From Pasteurellaceae bacterium (GTDB lineage Bacteria > Pseudomonadota > Gammaproteobacteria > Enterobacterales > Pasteurellaceae), in contig JAUMYT010000010.1 of NCBI GenBank assembly GCA_030528525.1, forward strand, positions 29,446 to 93,445: 64,000 bases of DNA, given 5' to 3'. The notes under the pieces were generated by a model, which was given only the letters and a program-made list of their open reading frames with translations, was not told where the DNA came from and ran no database searches. The translations under genes were made by a program, and so were the position numbers. Below, piece by piece: positions 35,276 to 43,205 of the stretch. The stretch's first letter is position 1, and each line of letters opens with the position of its first letter.

Positions 35276-37447
35276 TCAGCCTATTGATTTGATACGGATC
35301 AGAATCTGGGCAATTTGCAACCGCAACTCAGCAAGCCACCGCTTGTTCCCCTTTGGCAAGGCAGTGGCAGGGCAATCGAACTGGGGAAGCAGTGTTGGAT
35401 AGGCAAGAGACAGCCGTTTTAGGCTGGTATAACAGGCAGAAATGCTCCGCTTGGCGTAGGCAAAGCCGTGCAGATTGGCATAATCCGCCTCATCGAATTC
35501 GGTTGCAAGGGGGGGAGAAAAAGGGAGATTTTGCAAATTCGCCGAGAGACTCGCCCAAAACGGCTGCAACGACAAATCTCGCTCAAATTGGCGACACGCC
35601 TTGTCCGCGAAGGCATTGCCTTTTTCAGAAAGGGGCAAAATCATCATTGCACTGTGATAGCCGCTGCTGGCTTCAATAGTGGGCGTAATCTGCACCAAAC
35701 GAAAACCGCACGCTGACCAAAAGCGGAGCAGTTCATCATTCAGCCCAAAACTGACGGAAACGAAATCGACAACGGGGGCTGTTTTTTGCCACTTTTTGCA
35801 AAAGGCATCGACCAACCGCTTGCCATAGCCCTGCCGTTGCAATGCAGGTTGCACCGCAAGGCGAGAAATGCGAACCGAACGCAACTGGCAGGCTTCGGGC
35901 AGATTGCCTTGAAAACAGAGATATTGTGCCACCAAATTGCCGTGCGGACGGCGTTCCCCCCGCCAAATCGCCTGCGTGAGCGAATCATCTAACCCGCCTT
36001 CGTCCATTGCCCAACAGCCAGCAATCAGCTCTCCATTCTCTTCGATCGAATATAAATGCTGATCAGGGGCATCAAACAACCGCCGTAAATCCGTGGGCGT
36101 GGTTTTATAATGAGCTTGGGCGAGCAAGTGGTAGAACGCAATTTTTTTGCAGATTTCTGGTGAGATCTGACCCCTTGTAGAAATAATTCTGCCCCCGCTT
36201 GCGGGGGAAGTACCCTGCGAAGCAGGGGGTAGGGGGCAACAAGGGGTGGGATTTGCAGAAAAATCTGCAAAATTGCCCCCTTCGGTTTCGCTTCGCTCAA
36301 CAGTTACTCGCTTCGCTCGCCCTTCGGGTCGTTGGCAAAGCCAACGCTCAAACACAAGTGTTTGTCCGCCCGCAAGCGGGGGCAGAATTGGATCGTCTTC
36401 ACTTAACAGCAACAATCGATTGATAAATGCTTCCAACGGGTCATTTTCCAACCACCGCAACGGTTTCGTCAGTTGCCATTGCTGATAAGTACGCTGAAGT
36501 TGGGGCAAGAACTTCAAGGAAAACCCTCGCCCTGTGCCTTCGTAATTCTGCGTGGTGGTGGTCAGCACAACCTTGGCGAAATAGCCACAAAAGCGGTGCA
36601 ACATCGGCAAAGGCAGGCTGGCGGCTTCATCAATAAACAGCCAACAATCGGCAGAAATTGCTTGAGTGTCAATTTGTTGGCGTAGTTTGTCGGGAGCGAA
36701 AAACGGAATCTTCTCCTTGGCGATCTGCTGCCAAAAACTTGGCAACGACGATTGGCTCCGAGCGGTAATCAGCACTTTGTGTGTTTGTGAAAGTTGCTCG
36801 GCTAACTTGCCCGACAGGGTGGACTTGCCCCGCCCACGGGGAGCGGTAATTAAATGAATATCAGCCGTCGCAAGCGGTAGGTTATGCAGAATATGTTGCT
36901 GTTCGTCCGTAAATTGGAAGACTTTTTTCGTGGCAATGTCACGCTTTTTCGGTAACTCACCAAAATCCGTTTGCACCTTAAAGCCAAATTCGGCAACTAA
37001 CTGCTGAAAATAGCGGTAAAAATTCGGGGTGGAAATCGGTGTATTTGCGTTCCAACGTAACGCATCATAATCTAACTGCTCAGGAAAGCTGTGCCAGTCA
37101 GGGCAGAGCAGATAGAGCTTTCCACCTTGCTGAATGGTGCCCGCCACAATCGCTAAGGCATCTAACTGCAAACAAACGCCATTTTCCGATCGCATATCGT
37201 AAATGGCATAAGGGAATTCTTGACCCAGCAAGGTTTTGGCGTTGGAGAAGGGGATGGGAGTTGGGTGGTTGGGTAACAAAATACCACTCATCATTGTCCC
37301 CTCCTCCGCTTGCGGGGGAGGGTTAGGGAGGGGGGATTTTTGCAAAAACTCAGGTTTTCTTACCCCCTTGTTGCTAACGCAATCCCCCCACCCCAGCCCT
37401 CCCCCGCAAGCAGGGGAGGGAGTTAAAACCACCACCAACTCTCGCAT
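35276..37447 (-). CDS. tmcA: tRNA(Met) cytidine acetyltransferase with in-frame repeat insertions
   Basis: Makes N4-acetylcytidine at the elongator tRNA-Met wobble base. An ATP-driven RNA helicase domain (ITAPRGRGKSTLSGKL, WLFIDEAASLPLP) is followed by a GNAT domain (VRISRLAVQPALQRQGYGKRLV, DFVSVSFGLNDELLRFWSACGFRLV). The frame from the ATG overlapping the ybeY stop gives 723 residues. Residues 9-52 (TPSPACGGGLGWGD to EEGTM) are translated repeat. A likely functional start is the ATG at 37294, after GGAGGAGGGGACA, giving 672 residues against 671 in E. coli. A second repeat block, about residues 353-435, separates the two domains. The gene is open throughout despite these insertions. Confidence 0.9.
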   Translation of the reverse strand: MRELVVVLTPSPACGGGLGWGDCVSNKGVRKPEFLQKSPLPNPPPQAEEGTMMSGILLPNHPTPIPFSNAKTLLGQEFPYAIYDMRSENGVCLQLDALAIVAGTIQQGGKLYLLCPDWHSFPEQLDYDALRWNANTPISTPNFYRYFQQLVAEFGFKVQTDFGELPKKRDIATKKVFQFTDEQQHILHNLPLATADIHLITAPRGRGKSTLSGKLAEQLSQTHKVLITARSQSSLPSFWQQIAKEKIPFFAPDKLRQQIDTQAISADCWLFIDEAASLPLPMLHRFCGYFAKVVLTTTTQNYEGTGRGFSLKFLPQLQRTYQQWQLTKPLRWLENDPLEAFINRLLLLSEDDPILPPLAGGQTLVFERWLCQRPEGRAKRVTVERSETEGGNFADFSANPTPCCPLPPASQGTSPASGGRIISTRGQISPEICKKIAFYHLLAQAHYKTTPTDLRRLFDAPDQHLYSIEENGELIAGCWAMDEGGLDDSLTQAIWRGERRPHGNLVAQYLCFQGNLPEACQLRSVRISRLAVQPALQRQGYGKRLVDAFCKKWQKTAPVVDFVSVSFGLNDELLRFWSACGFRLVQITPTIEASSGYHSAMMILPLSEKGNAFADKACRQFERDLSLQPFWASLSANLQNLPFSPPLATEFDEADYANLHGFAYAKRSISACYTSLKRLSLAYPTLLPQFDCPATALPKGNKRWLAELRLQIAQILIRIKSIG
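35338..35346 (-). repeat. Canonical Apl-type uptake core in tmcA
   Basis: Exact ACAAGCGGT near the 3' end of tmcA. Confidence 0.6.
35505..35540 (+). repeat. ACAAGGGGG-type element in tmcA
   Basis: GCAAGGGGGGGAGAAA, then GATTTTGCAAATTC, antisense to the gene; the protein there reads ANLQNLPFSPPLATE. Confidence 0.7.
36142..36178 (-). repeat. ACAAGGGGT element in tmcA
   Basis: Sense-strand ACAAGGGGTCAGATCTC, then AAATCTGCAAAAAAATT, translated as TRGQISPEICKK. It lies directly beside the 205-bp inverted-repeat unit. Confidence 0.8.
36185..36389. mobile_element. 205-bp MITE-like unit inside tmcA
   Basis: Bounded by perfect 21-bp inverted repeats (36185-36205 and 36369-36389; AATTCTGCCCCCGC then TTGCGGG). 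Inside are small palindromes (GCCCCCGCTTGCGGGGG; CCCTGCGAAGCAGGG), an ACAAGGGGT element at 36239 and a CTTCGCTCGCCCTTCGGG-type run. No transposase is present. The tmcA frame stays open through it. I could not identify a target duplication. Confidence 0.65.
36239..36276 (+). repeat. ACAAGGGGT element within the tmcA unit
   Basis: ACAAGGGGTGGGATTTGCAG, then AAAATCTGCAAAATTGC, ending in CCCCCTTC, so the two ends are partly inverted. Confidence 0.75.
37298..37431. mobile_element. 134-bp inverted-repeat unit at the 5' end of tmcA
   Basis: Imperfect terminal inverted repeats of about 36 bp (37298-37336 and 37383-37431), each built on CTTGCGGGGGAGGG followed by a G-rich run, enclose an ACAAGGGGG element (37336-37371). 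It sits between codons for MRELVVVL and SGILLP and leaves the frame open. Confidence 0.7.
37336..37371 (-). repeat. ACAAGGGGG element in the 5' tmcA unit
   Basis: Minus-strand ACAAGGGGGTAAGAAAAC, then GTTTTTGCAAAAAT. Confidence 0.75.
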
Positions 37448-37935
37448 TATTCCACCAATTTTTCGCTGATGTACGGATCGTCAAACCCTAACGAGAGCAT
37501 AATTTCCGTTTCAAGACTTTCCATCTCTTCCGCTTCCTCATCGGTTAAATGGTCGTAGCCAAGCAGATGCAATGTGCCGTGAATCGCCAGATGTGCCCAA
37601 TGGGCATCAAGCGGTTTTTGCTGTTCTGCCGCTTCTTTTTCCACCACTTGACGGCAAATTACCAAATCGCCCAGCAACGGCAATTCAATGCCTTCAGGCA
37701 CGTCAAACGGGAACGACAGCACATTGGTTGGTTTGTCTTTACCACGGTAAGTCAAATTCAGCTCGTGGCTTTCGGCTTCGTCCACAATCCGAATCGTGAT
37801 TTCTGTTTCGGGGTAGTCCGCCGTTTGTGCTTGGTGGGTTAAAGCGTGGTTGATCCAATGCTGAAATTGGCTTTCGGTGGGTAAATTGTCGCCGTTTTCG
37901 CAGGCGAGTTGGAGATCGATATAGAGATTTTGCAT
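37447..37935 (-). CDS. ybeY: Endoribonuclease YbeY
   Basis: Zinc-dependent endoribonuclease involved in 16S rRNA 3' maturation and ribosome quality control. Its 162 residues include the metal motif [11 protein letters not shown] and the core [15 protein letters not shown]. Its stop overlaps the long-form tmcA start (TAATG), implying the two genes were coupled before the repeat unit entered tmcA. Confidence 0.96.
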   Translation of the reverse strand: MQNLYIDLQLACENGDNLPTESQFQHWINHALTHQAQTADYPETEITIRIVDEAESHELNLTYRGKDKPTNVLSFPFDVPEGIELPLLGDLVICRQVVEKEAAEQQKPLDAHWAHLAIHGTLHLLGYDHLTDEEAEEMESLETEIMLSLGFDDPYISEKLVE

Positions 37936-38048
37936 AAGTGTAGATCACGAAAAATAATGGAGTTCATTTTATCCGAATTTTGCCGAAAAAGCATTTTGTA
38001 AATGTTGCTGAAATGATGAGCAAAATAGGCTAATGTCAGTACCTTGTC

Positions 38049-38079
38049 GGCTGACTGTCGTGGTTTGTCAGCCCTTTTT
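38049..38079 (+). terminator. Terminator-like hairpin in the leader of the XRE/2TM gene
   Basis: Stem GGCTGAC / GTCAGCC with an 11-base loop, followed by CTTTTT, 34 bp before the next ATG. It could end an upstream transcript or attenuate this gene. Confidence 0.5.
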
Positions 38080-38112
38080 CCAGCAAAATGCTCACGCTTA
38101 ATAGGAGAAATT

Positions 38113-38586
38113 ATGCTTATTCAAAAATTACGTTTACAACGGGGTTGGTCGCAAGAACAACTCGCAGAAATCAGCGGATTAAGTGTGAGAACAATCCAAC
38201 GATTAGAAAAAGGGCAAACAGGCAGTTTAGAAACATTAAGAGCGTTGGCTGCCGTGTTTGAGATTGAACTATCGCAACTGCAACAGGAGCAAACAATGAA
38301 TGAACCCCAAACAATGACCGTATCGGAAAAACAAGAGCGAGAAGCACTCACTTATGCAAAACGCTTGCGTAAATTTTATGCGAAAGCGATTTCCTTTCTG
38401 ATTATTTTGACGGTGTTAATCGTGATCAATGCAATGACTAGCAGTTACTGGTGGGTCATTTGGGTCGGATTGGGTTTTGCCATTTATTTAGCCATTCTCG
38501 CCTTTGAATTATTTGTCAAAGAACGGCTATTTTCTGGAGAATGGGAAAAACGCATTGTGGAAAAAAGATTGGGACGGAAGTTGTAG
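38113..38586 (+). CDS. XRE-family regulator with two C-terminal membrane helices
   Basis: A 157-residue protein; the ATG follows ATAGGAGAAATT. Residues 1-60 are a Cro/C1-type helix-turn-helix (KLRLQRGWSQEQLAEISGLSVRTIQRLEKGQTGSLETLRALAAVFEIEL). A charged linker leads to two hydrophobic helices (AISFLIILTVLIVINAM and WVIWVGLGFAIYLAILAFELF), like the 2TM domain fused to such heads in other bacteria. It is probably a membrane-tethered DNA-binding protein; target and signal are unknown. It is monocistronic, with a hairpin on each side. Confidence 0.8.
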   Translation: MLIQKLRLQRGWSQEQLAEISGLSVRTIQRLEKGQTGSLETLRALAAVFEIELSQLQQEQTMNEPQTMTVSEKQEREALTYAKRLRKFYAKAISFLIILTVLIVINAMTSSYWWVIWVGLGFAIYLAILAFELFVKERLFSGEWEKRIVEKRLGRKL

Positions 38587-38596
38587 AAACTTGATG

Positions 38597-38621
38597 AAAA
38601 TGGGACGGTTGTCCCATTTTT
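38597..38621 (+). terminator. Terminator after the XRE/2TM gene
   Basis: A 10-bp stem AAAATGGGAC / GTCCCATTTT with loop GGTT, then T; it works in both directions between this gene and moaE. Confidence 0.8.
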
Positions 38622-38626
38622 GATAT

Positions 38627-39079
38627 TTACCACTTTGCCGCCGCTTGTTGGTCGCTCTCTCGCCCTTCGATCCAGCGTTCGCCTTGGTCGGTGCGTTCCC
38701 GTTTCCAAAACGGTGCTCGGGTTTTGAGATAATCCATCATAAACTCGTTGGCGGCGTAGGCATCGCCACGATGGACGGAACTCACACCCACCAAGACGAT
38801 TTCATCGCCCGTACTCAATTGACCAATACGGTGGATCACAGCCACGCGTTGTAAATCCCAACGGCTACGAGCTTCTGCCACAATTTCCGCTAAGGCTTTT
38901 TCGGTCATTGCAGGGTAGTGTTCCAAAAATAGCCCTGAAACGCTGTCACCTAAATTCATTTCACGTACTTTACCGACAAAAATCGTGGTGGCTCCTACGC
39001 TGTGATGCTCGCTTAACCATTGATAAATGGCGTTTTGGTCGAAGTTTTCCGTTTGCACTTGAATGCGTGTTTGTTGCAT
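38627..39079 (-). CDS. moaE: Molybdopterin synthase catalytic subunit
   Basis: Large subunit of molybdopterin synthase; with MoaD it converts cyclic pyranopterin monophosphate to molybdopterin. Its 150 residues include VGKVREMNLGDSVSGLFLEHYPAMTEKALAEI, RVAVIHRIGQLSTGDEIVLVGVSSVHRGDAYAANEFMMDYLKTRAPFWKRE (active-site Lys region). It follows moaD as TAAATG with no gap. Confidence 0.96.
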   Translation of the reverse strand: MQQTRIQVQTENFDQNAIYQWLSEHHSVGATTIFVGKVREMNLGDSVSGLFLEHYPAMTEKALAEIVAEARSRWDLQRVAVIHRIGQLSTGDEIVLVGVSSVHRGDAYAANEFMMDYLKTRAPFWKRERTDQGERWIEGRESDQQAAAKW

Positions 39080-39325
39080 TTAGCCCCCTGTGACTGGCGG
39101 GAAAAACGCCACTTCATCGCCATCTTTGATTTCGGCAGACAAGGGCGAAATGCTCTGGTTGATTGCCACCAATAATTTGCCAGACTCTAACGCTAACGCC
39201 CATTTTCCACCTTGTGCGGCAAGGTGCTGGCGAAGATCGTCTGCGGTGGCGAAATTGGCTTCAAGTGATAAGCTGTCTATGCCCACCAGTTCACGGGTTT
39301 GGGCGAAAAAAAGTATTTTGATCAT
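39080..39325 (-). CDS. moaD: Molybdopterin synthase sulfur-carrier subunit
   Basis: Ubiquitin-like small subunit of 81 residues ending FFPPVTGG; the terminal Gly carries the thiocarboxylate. The ATG at 39325 (MIKILFFAQTREL) follows GAGAGACAATCGAT. The longer frame upstream runs through the palindromic repeats and is not used. Confidence 0.95.
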   Translation of the reverse strand: MIKILFFAQTRELVGIDSLSLEANFATADDLRQHLAAQGGKWALALESGKLLVAINQSISPLSAEIKDGDEVAFFPPVTGG

Positions 39326-39339
39326 ATCGATTGTCTCTC

Positions 39340-39403
39340 GTAGGATGGGCTTCAGCCCATCACAAAAAAGCGAATTGAATTGATGGGCTGAAGCCCATCC
39401 TAC
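39340..39403. repeat. Inverted pair of GTAGGATGGGC repeats between moaC and moaD
   Basis: Two 22-bp palindromes (39340-39361, 39382-39403) in opposite orientation, 20 bp apart, in a gap inside the moaCDE operon. The second lies 2 bp past the moaC stop. Confidence 0.85.
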
Positions 39404-39405
39404 AT

Positions 39406-39894
39406 TCATTTTGTGGGGCATTCCGCCACAAAATCCCCCGATTTGCCGCCACTTTTGGCAAGCAAACGGACGTGTTCAATCACCATATCTTTCTGCACGG
39501 CTTTGCACATATCGTAAATCGTGAGAGCCGCCACACTCGCTGCGGTGAGGGCTTCCATTTCTACGCCCGTTTTGCCTGTGAGTTTGCATAAACTCTCAAT
39601 CCGAACTTGATTCGTTTCGGGCAAGGCTTCCAGTTGAATTTCGACTTTGGAAAGCAACAACGGGTGGCAGAGCGGAATCAGCTCCCACGTGCGTTTTGCG
39701 GCTTGAATGCCTGCAATGCGTGCAGTGGCGAACACATCGCCTTTGTGATGATTGCCTGAAAGGATCATCTGTAAGGTTTCAGGCTTCATTGTGATTAAGG
39801 CTTCGGCACGCGCTTCTCGCACGCTGTCCTGTTTCATCGAAACATCGACCATATTGGCTTCGCCGTGTTGGTTTATGTGGGTAAATGGGTGCAT
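39406..39894 (-). CDS. moaC: Cyclic pyranopterin monophosphate synthase
   Basis: Works with MoaA to build cyclic pyranopterin monophosphate from GTP. It has 162 residues from the ATG at 39894 ([19 protein letters not shown]). The core [52 protein letters not shown] and KSGGKSGDF is intact. First gene of moaC-moaD-moaE; the usual leading moaA is absent and hisC is divergent instead. Confidence 0.97.
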   Translation of the reverse strand: MHPFTHINQHGEANMVDVSMKQDSVREARAEALITMKPETLQMILSGNHHKGDVFATARIAGIQAAKRTWELIPLCHPLLLSKVEIQLEALPETNQVRIESLCKLTGKTGVEMEALTAASVAALTIYDMCKAVQKDMVIEHVRLLAKSGGKSGDFVAECPTK

Positions 39895-39999
39895 TTTCAG
39901 TTCCTTAAAAAATCGGCACATTCTACTTGCTTCGGTTTACTAAAGGCAATAAATATGGCATTTTATTTGCCATTTTTAAAAGAAAATCACAGGAAATTT

Positions 40000-41115
40000 A
40001 TGCAATACCTCCACCTCGCCAACCAAGGCGTACAAACCCTTTCGCCATACCAAGCGGGCAAACCGATTGAAGAATTAGAGCGAGAGCTTGGCATTTCCAA
40101 TATCATTAAACTGGCGTCAAACGAAAATCCGTTCGGCTTGCCTGAAACGGCGAAACAGGCGATTACCGCCAAATTAGCTGATTTAACTCGCTATCCCGAT
40201 GCCAACGGCTACTATTTCAAACAAGTGGTGGCGGAAAAATTTGGGGTGAGTATCAACCAAATTACGCTCGGCAATGGCTCAAACGATTCGTTAGAACTGA
40301 TTGCTCGCACTTTTGCAGGCGAACAGGACGAAATCATCTTCTCTCAATATGCGTTTATCGTCTATCCGCTCGTGACCCAAGCAATTAACGCCAAAGCGGT
40401 GGTAGTGCCTGCCAAAGATTTTGGTCACGATTTAGACGGTTTTTTATCGGCAATTACCCCAAAGACCAAGCTGATTTACATCGCCAATCCGAACAATCCA
40501 ACAGGCACGTTTTTAACCCATCAACAGATTGCTGATTTCTTGGCGAAAGTGCCACAAAATGTGATTGTGGTGCTCGATGAAGCCTACACCGAATTTACCG
40601 ATCCAAGCGAGCGAGTGGACTCGTTCTCACTTCTGCAAACATTCCCGAATTTAGTGATTTGCCGCACCCTTTCCAAAGCATACGGTTTGGCAGGTTTACG
40701 CATTGGCTATGCGGTGTCGAACCCTGAAATTGCCGATCTATTCAACCGAGTACGCCAGCCGTTTAACTGCAACAGCCTTGCCTTGAGTGCGGCGATTGCG
40801 GTAATGCAAGATGATGATTTTATTGCGAAAGTGGCGGAAAATAACCGCACCGAAATGGCACGTTACGAGCAATTTTTTGAGCAAAATGGTTTGGACTATA
40901 TTCCGTCTAAAGGGAATTTCATTACCGTTGATCTGAAACAGCCTGCCTTGCTAATTTATCAGAAATTGCTGGAGCAAGGTGTGATCGTCCGCCCAATCGG
41001 CGTGTACGGAATGCCAAATCACTTACGGATCAGCCTTGGCTTGCCTGAAGAAAACGATCGATTCTTTGAGGCGTTATTGACTGTGTTAGGTAAAAAACAT
41101 TGCAACAAGGGGTAG
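40000..41115 (+). CDS. hisC: Histidinol-phosphate aminotransferase (HisC2-like)
   Basis: PLP aminotransferase acting on histidinol phosphate; this subgroup may also use aromatic 2-oxo acids. It has 371 residues from the ATG at 40000 (CACAGGAAATTT upstream), matching Haemophilus HisC2 at the N-terminus (MQYLHLANQGVQTLSPYQAGKPIEELEREL). An in-frame ATG at 39955 is possible but adds 15 unmatched residues. The PLP Lys is in CRTLSKAYGLAGLRIGYA. It is followed by aroA across an ACAAGGGGT element, so aromatic synthesis is a plausible role. Confidence 0.94.
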   Translation: MQYLHLANQGVQTLSPYQAGKPIEELERELGISNIIKLASNENPFGLPETAKQAITAKLADLTRYPDANGYYFKQVVAEKFGVSINQITLGNGSNDSLELIARTFAGEQDEIIFSQYAFIVYPLVTQAINAKAVVVPAKDFGHDLDGFLSAITPKTKLIYIANPNNPTGTFLTHQQIADFLAKVPQNVIVVLDEAYTEFTDPSERVDSFSLLQTFPNLVICRTLSKAYGLAGLRIGYAVSNPEIADLFNRVRQPFNCNSLALSAAIAVMQDDDFIAKVAENNRTEMARYEQFFEQNGLDYIPSKGNFITVDLKQPALLIYQKLLEQGVIVRPIGVYGMPNHLRISLGLPEENDRFFEALLTVLGKKHCNKG

Positions 41116-41138
41116 AGAAAAATGGAGAAAATGCAAAG
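41105..41138 (+). repeat. ACAAGGGGT element spanning the hisC stop and aroA start
   Basis: ACAAGGGGTAGAGAAAAATGG, then AAAATGCAAAG. Its TAG is the hisC stop codon, AAGGGG is the only Shine-Dalgarno-like sequence before aroA, and the aroA ATG lies inside it. Confidence 0.75.
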
Positions 41139-42423
41139 ACTAACCTTAAACCCCATCGCCAAAGTGGAAGGCGAGATCAATTTACCTGGCTCTAAAAGCC
41201 TCTCGAACCGTGCGTTGCTGTTGGCTGCTCTCGCAGAAGGCACCACGACCGTAAAAAATTTGTTAGATAGCGATGATATTCGCCATATGCTCAATGCCTT
41301 GAAGCAGTTGGGCGTGCAATATCAGCTTTCAGAGGACAAAACCCAATGCGACGTGCAAGGCGTGGGTGGCGCCTTTGATGTGCAAAACGGCTTGGCATTA
41401 TTTTTAGGCAATGCGGGCACGGCAATGCGTCCGCTGACGGCAGCGTTGTGTCTGAAAGGGCAGCGTGATGCCGAAATCGTCCTCACGGGCGAGCCACGAA
41501 TGAAAGAACGTCCAATTTTGCACTTGGTGGATGCCTTACGCCAACTGGGTGCGGAGATTCGTTATTTAGAAAACGAAGGCTATCCGCCGATTGCGATTCG
41601 TAATTCAGGTTTGCAGGGAGGAAAAGTGCAAATTGACGGCTCGATTTCGTCCCAATTTTTGACTGCTCTTTTAATGGCTGCACCGTTGGCGGAGCAAGAT
41701 ATGCAGATTGAGATCCTAGGCGATCTCGTCTCAAAACCTTATATCGACATCACCTTGGCAATGATGAAAGCCTTTGGCGTCTGCGTAGAACATCAGCACT
41801 ATCAACGCTTTAACGTGAAAGGCAATCAGCGTTATGTCTCGCCAACGCACTATTTGGTCGAAGGCGATGCGTCATCTGCCTCTTATTTCTTGGCAGCTGG
41901 GGCGATTAAAGGCAAGGTAAAAGTCACAGGAATTGGCAAACATTCCATTCAAGGCGACCGCTTGTTTGCCAATGTGCTGGAAAAAATGGGGGCGAAAATT
42001 ACGTGGGGCGATGATTTTATTCAAGCCGAGCAGGGCGAATTGCGTGGCATTGATATGGATATGAACCACATTCCTGATGCGGCGATGACCATTGCCACCA
42101 CAGCCTTATTCGCACAAGGCGAAACGGTGATCCGCAACATCTACAACTGGCGAGTGAAAGAGACCGACCGCTTGAAAGCAATGGCAACGGAACTGCGTAA
42201 AATTGGAGCAGAAGTGGAAGAAGGGCAAGATTTTATTCGCATTCAACCGCTTGCCTTAAACCAATTCCAGCACGCTGAAATCGAAACTTACAATGATCAC
42301 CGAATGGCAATGTGCTTTGCGTTGGTGGCGTTATCGGATACGCCAGTCACGATTCTTGATCCGAAATGCACAGCGAAGACATTTCCAACCTTTTTTGATG
42401 AATTTACTCTTATCAGCAAATAA
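41122..42423 (+). CDS. aroA: 3-phosphoshikimate 1-carboxyvinyltransferase (EPSP synthase)
   Basis: Sixth shikimate-pathway step. It has 433 residues; a second ATG at 41131 would give the usual MQRLTLNPI start. Class I motifs are [93 protein letters not shown] and [27 protein letters not shown]. The glyphosate-contact Gly and Pro in NAGTAMRP are the sensitive form. Confidence 0.98.
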   Translation: MEKMQRLTLNPIAKVEGEINLPGSKSLSNRALLLAALAEGTTTVKNLLDSDDIRHMLNALKQLGVQYQLSEDKTQCDVQGVGGAFDVQNGLALFLGNAGTAMRPLTAALCLKGQRDAEIVLTGEPRMKERPILHLVDALRQLGAEIRYLENEGYPPIAIRNSGLQGGKVQIDGSISSQFLTALLMAAPLAEQDMQIEILGDLVSKPYIDITLAMMKAFGVCVEHQHYQRFNVKGNQRYVSPTHYLVEGDASSASYFLAAGAIKGKVKVTGIGKHSIQGDRLFANVLEKMGAKITWGDDFIQAEQGELRGIDMDMNHIPDAAMTIATTALFAQGETVIRNIYNWRVKETDRLKAMATELRKIGAEVEEGQDFIRIQPLALNQFQHAEIETYNDHRMAMCFALVALSDTPVTILDPKCTAKTFPTFFDEFTLISK

Positions 42424-42459
42424 GATTTTGCATTTTTTGGTCAAGATCTTACCCCTTGT
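42424..42459 (-). repeat. ACAAGGGGT element after aroA
   Basis: Minus-strand ACAAGGGGTAAGATCTTG, then AAAAAATGCAAAATC: a near-consensus copy starting one base after the aroA stop codon. The internal AAGAT...ATCTT can fold. Confidence 0.8.
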
Positions 42460-42605
42460 AGAACATTCGTAAGTTCGCAAGGGGAGCCTTAAAGCAAAAA
42501 AATTTTTCAACAAATTTTCAAAATTGAGAACTGCTTCAAATTTTCTAAAATCAGACTGTGGTAGTATCTAGCCACTTAAAAAGTGACGAATAAAGGAGCT
42601 GATTT

Positions 42606-43031
42606 ATGTATAGACACATTTTAGTTGCAGTGGATCTTTCGGAAGAAAGCCTAATTTTGTTACGCAAAGGGGCAACATTGGCGGAAAAATGTGGGGCGAA
42701 ATTGTCGCTGATCCACGTAGATGTCAATTTTTCTGATCTTTACACAGGGCTTATCGACATCAATATGTCATCAGTACAAGATTCTGTGTCGGAAGAAACC
42801 CTTAAAGCGTTGAAAGAGTTAGCCGATCGTGTGGAATATCCTGTTTCTGAGCGGTTAAATGGCAGTGGCGATTTCAGCCAAGTCCTAGAAGATGCGGTAG
42901 AAAAATATCAAATTGATTTGCTAGTTACGGGGCATCATCAAGATTTCTGGAGCAAATTTATGTCGTCCACTCGCCAAGTGATGAACAATATTTCCGTCGA
43001 TATGCTCGTTGTTCCGCTATCAAATGAATAA
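42606..43031 (+). CDS. uspA: Universal stress protein A
   Basis: Cytosolic stress protein of 141 residues, the usual UspA length. It starts [15 protein letters not shown] and ends [13 protein letters not shown]. The ATP-loop glycines of other Usp groups (GxxGxxxGS) are not seen, as expected for the UspA type ([19 protein letters not shown]). AAAGGAGCTGATTT precedes the ATG. Monocistronic. Confidence 0.95.
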   Translation: MYRHILVAVDLSEESLILLRKGATLAEKCGAKLSLIHVDVNFSDLYTGLIDINMSSVQDSVSEETLKALKELADRVEYPVSERLNGSGDFSQVLEDAVEKYQIDLLVTGHHQDFWSKFMSSTRQVMNNISVDMLVVPLSNE

Positions 43032-43041
43032 AAAAATGGCT

Positions 43042-43075
43042 CCTTGTCTCCCAAATTGGGAGACAAGGGGGTATT
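43042..43075 (+). terminator. Terminator after uspA, merged with an ACAAGGGGG element
   Basis: A perfect 11-bp stem CCTTGTCTCCC / GGGAGACAAGG with a five-base loop. The right arm runs into ACAAGGGGGTATTTTCTG (43063-43090), so the element core is half of the terminator. Confidence 0.8.
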
Positions 43076-43205
43076 TTCTGAAGAAATTTTACCAAATCCA
43101 CCAGTGAGATACGCAAGTTGCTAAAAAATGTGTAGAATAGCGACATTTTTCTGTTAGCAATAACATTTTGATTTACACACTTTTTTAGTTATTTAGAGTA
43201 TAAAA

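Noticed and set aside
39955..39999. Alternative hisC start at 39955 and a leader attenuator
   Set aside because: ATGGCA/TGCCAT can pair, but the 15 extra residues are unlike HisC and the ATG at 40000 has a better ribosome site. There is no His-rich leader peptide.
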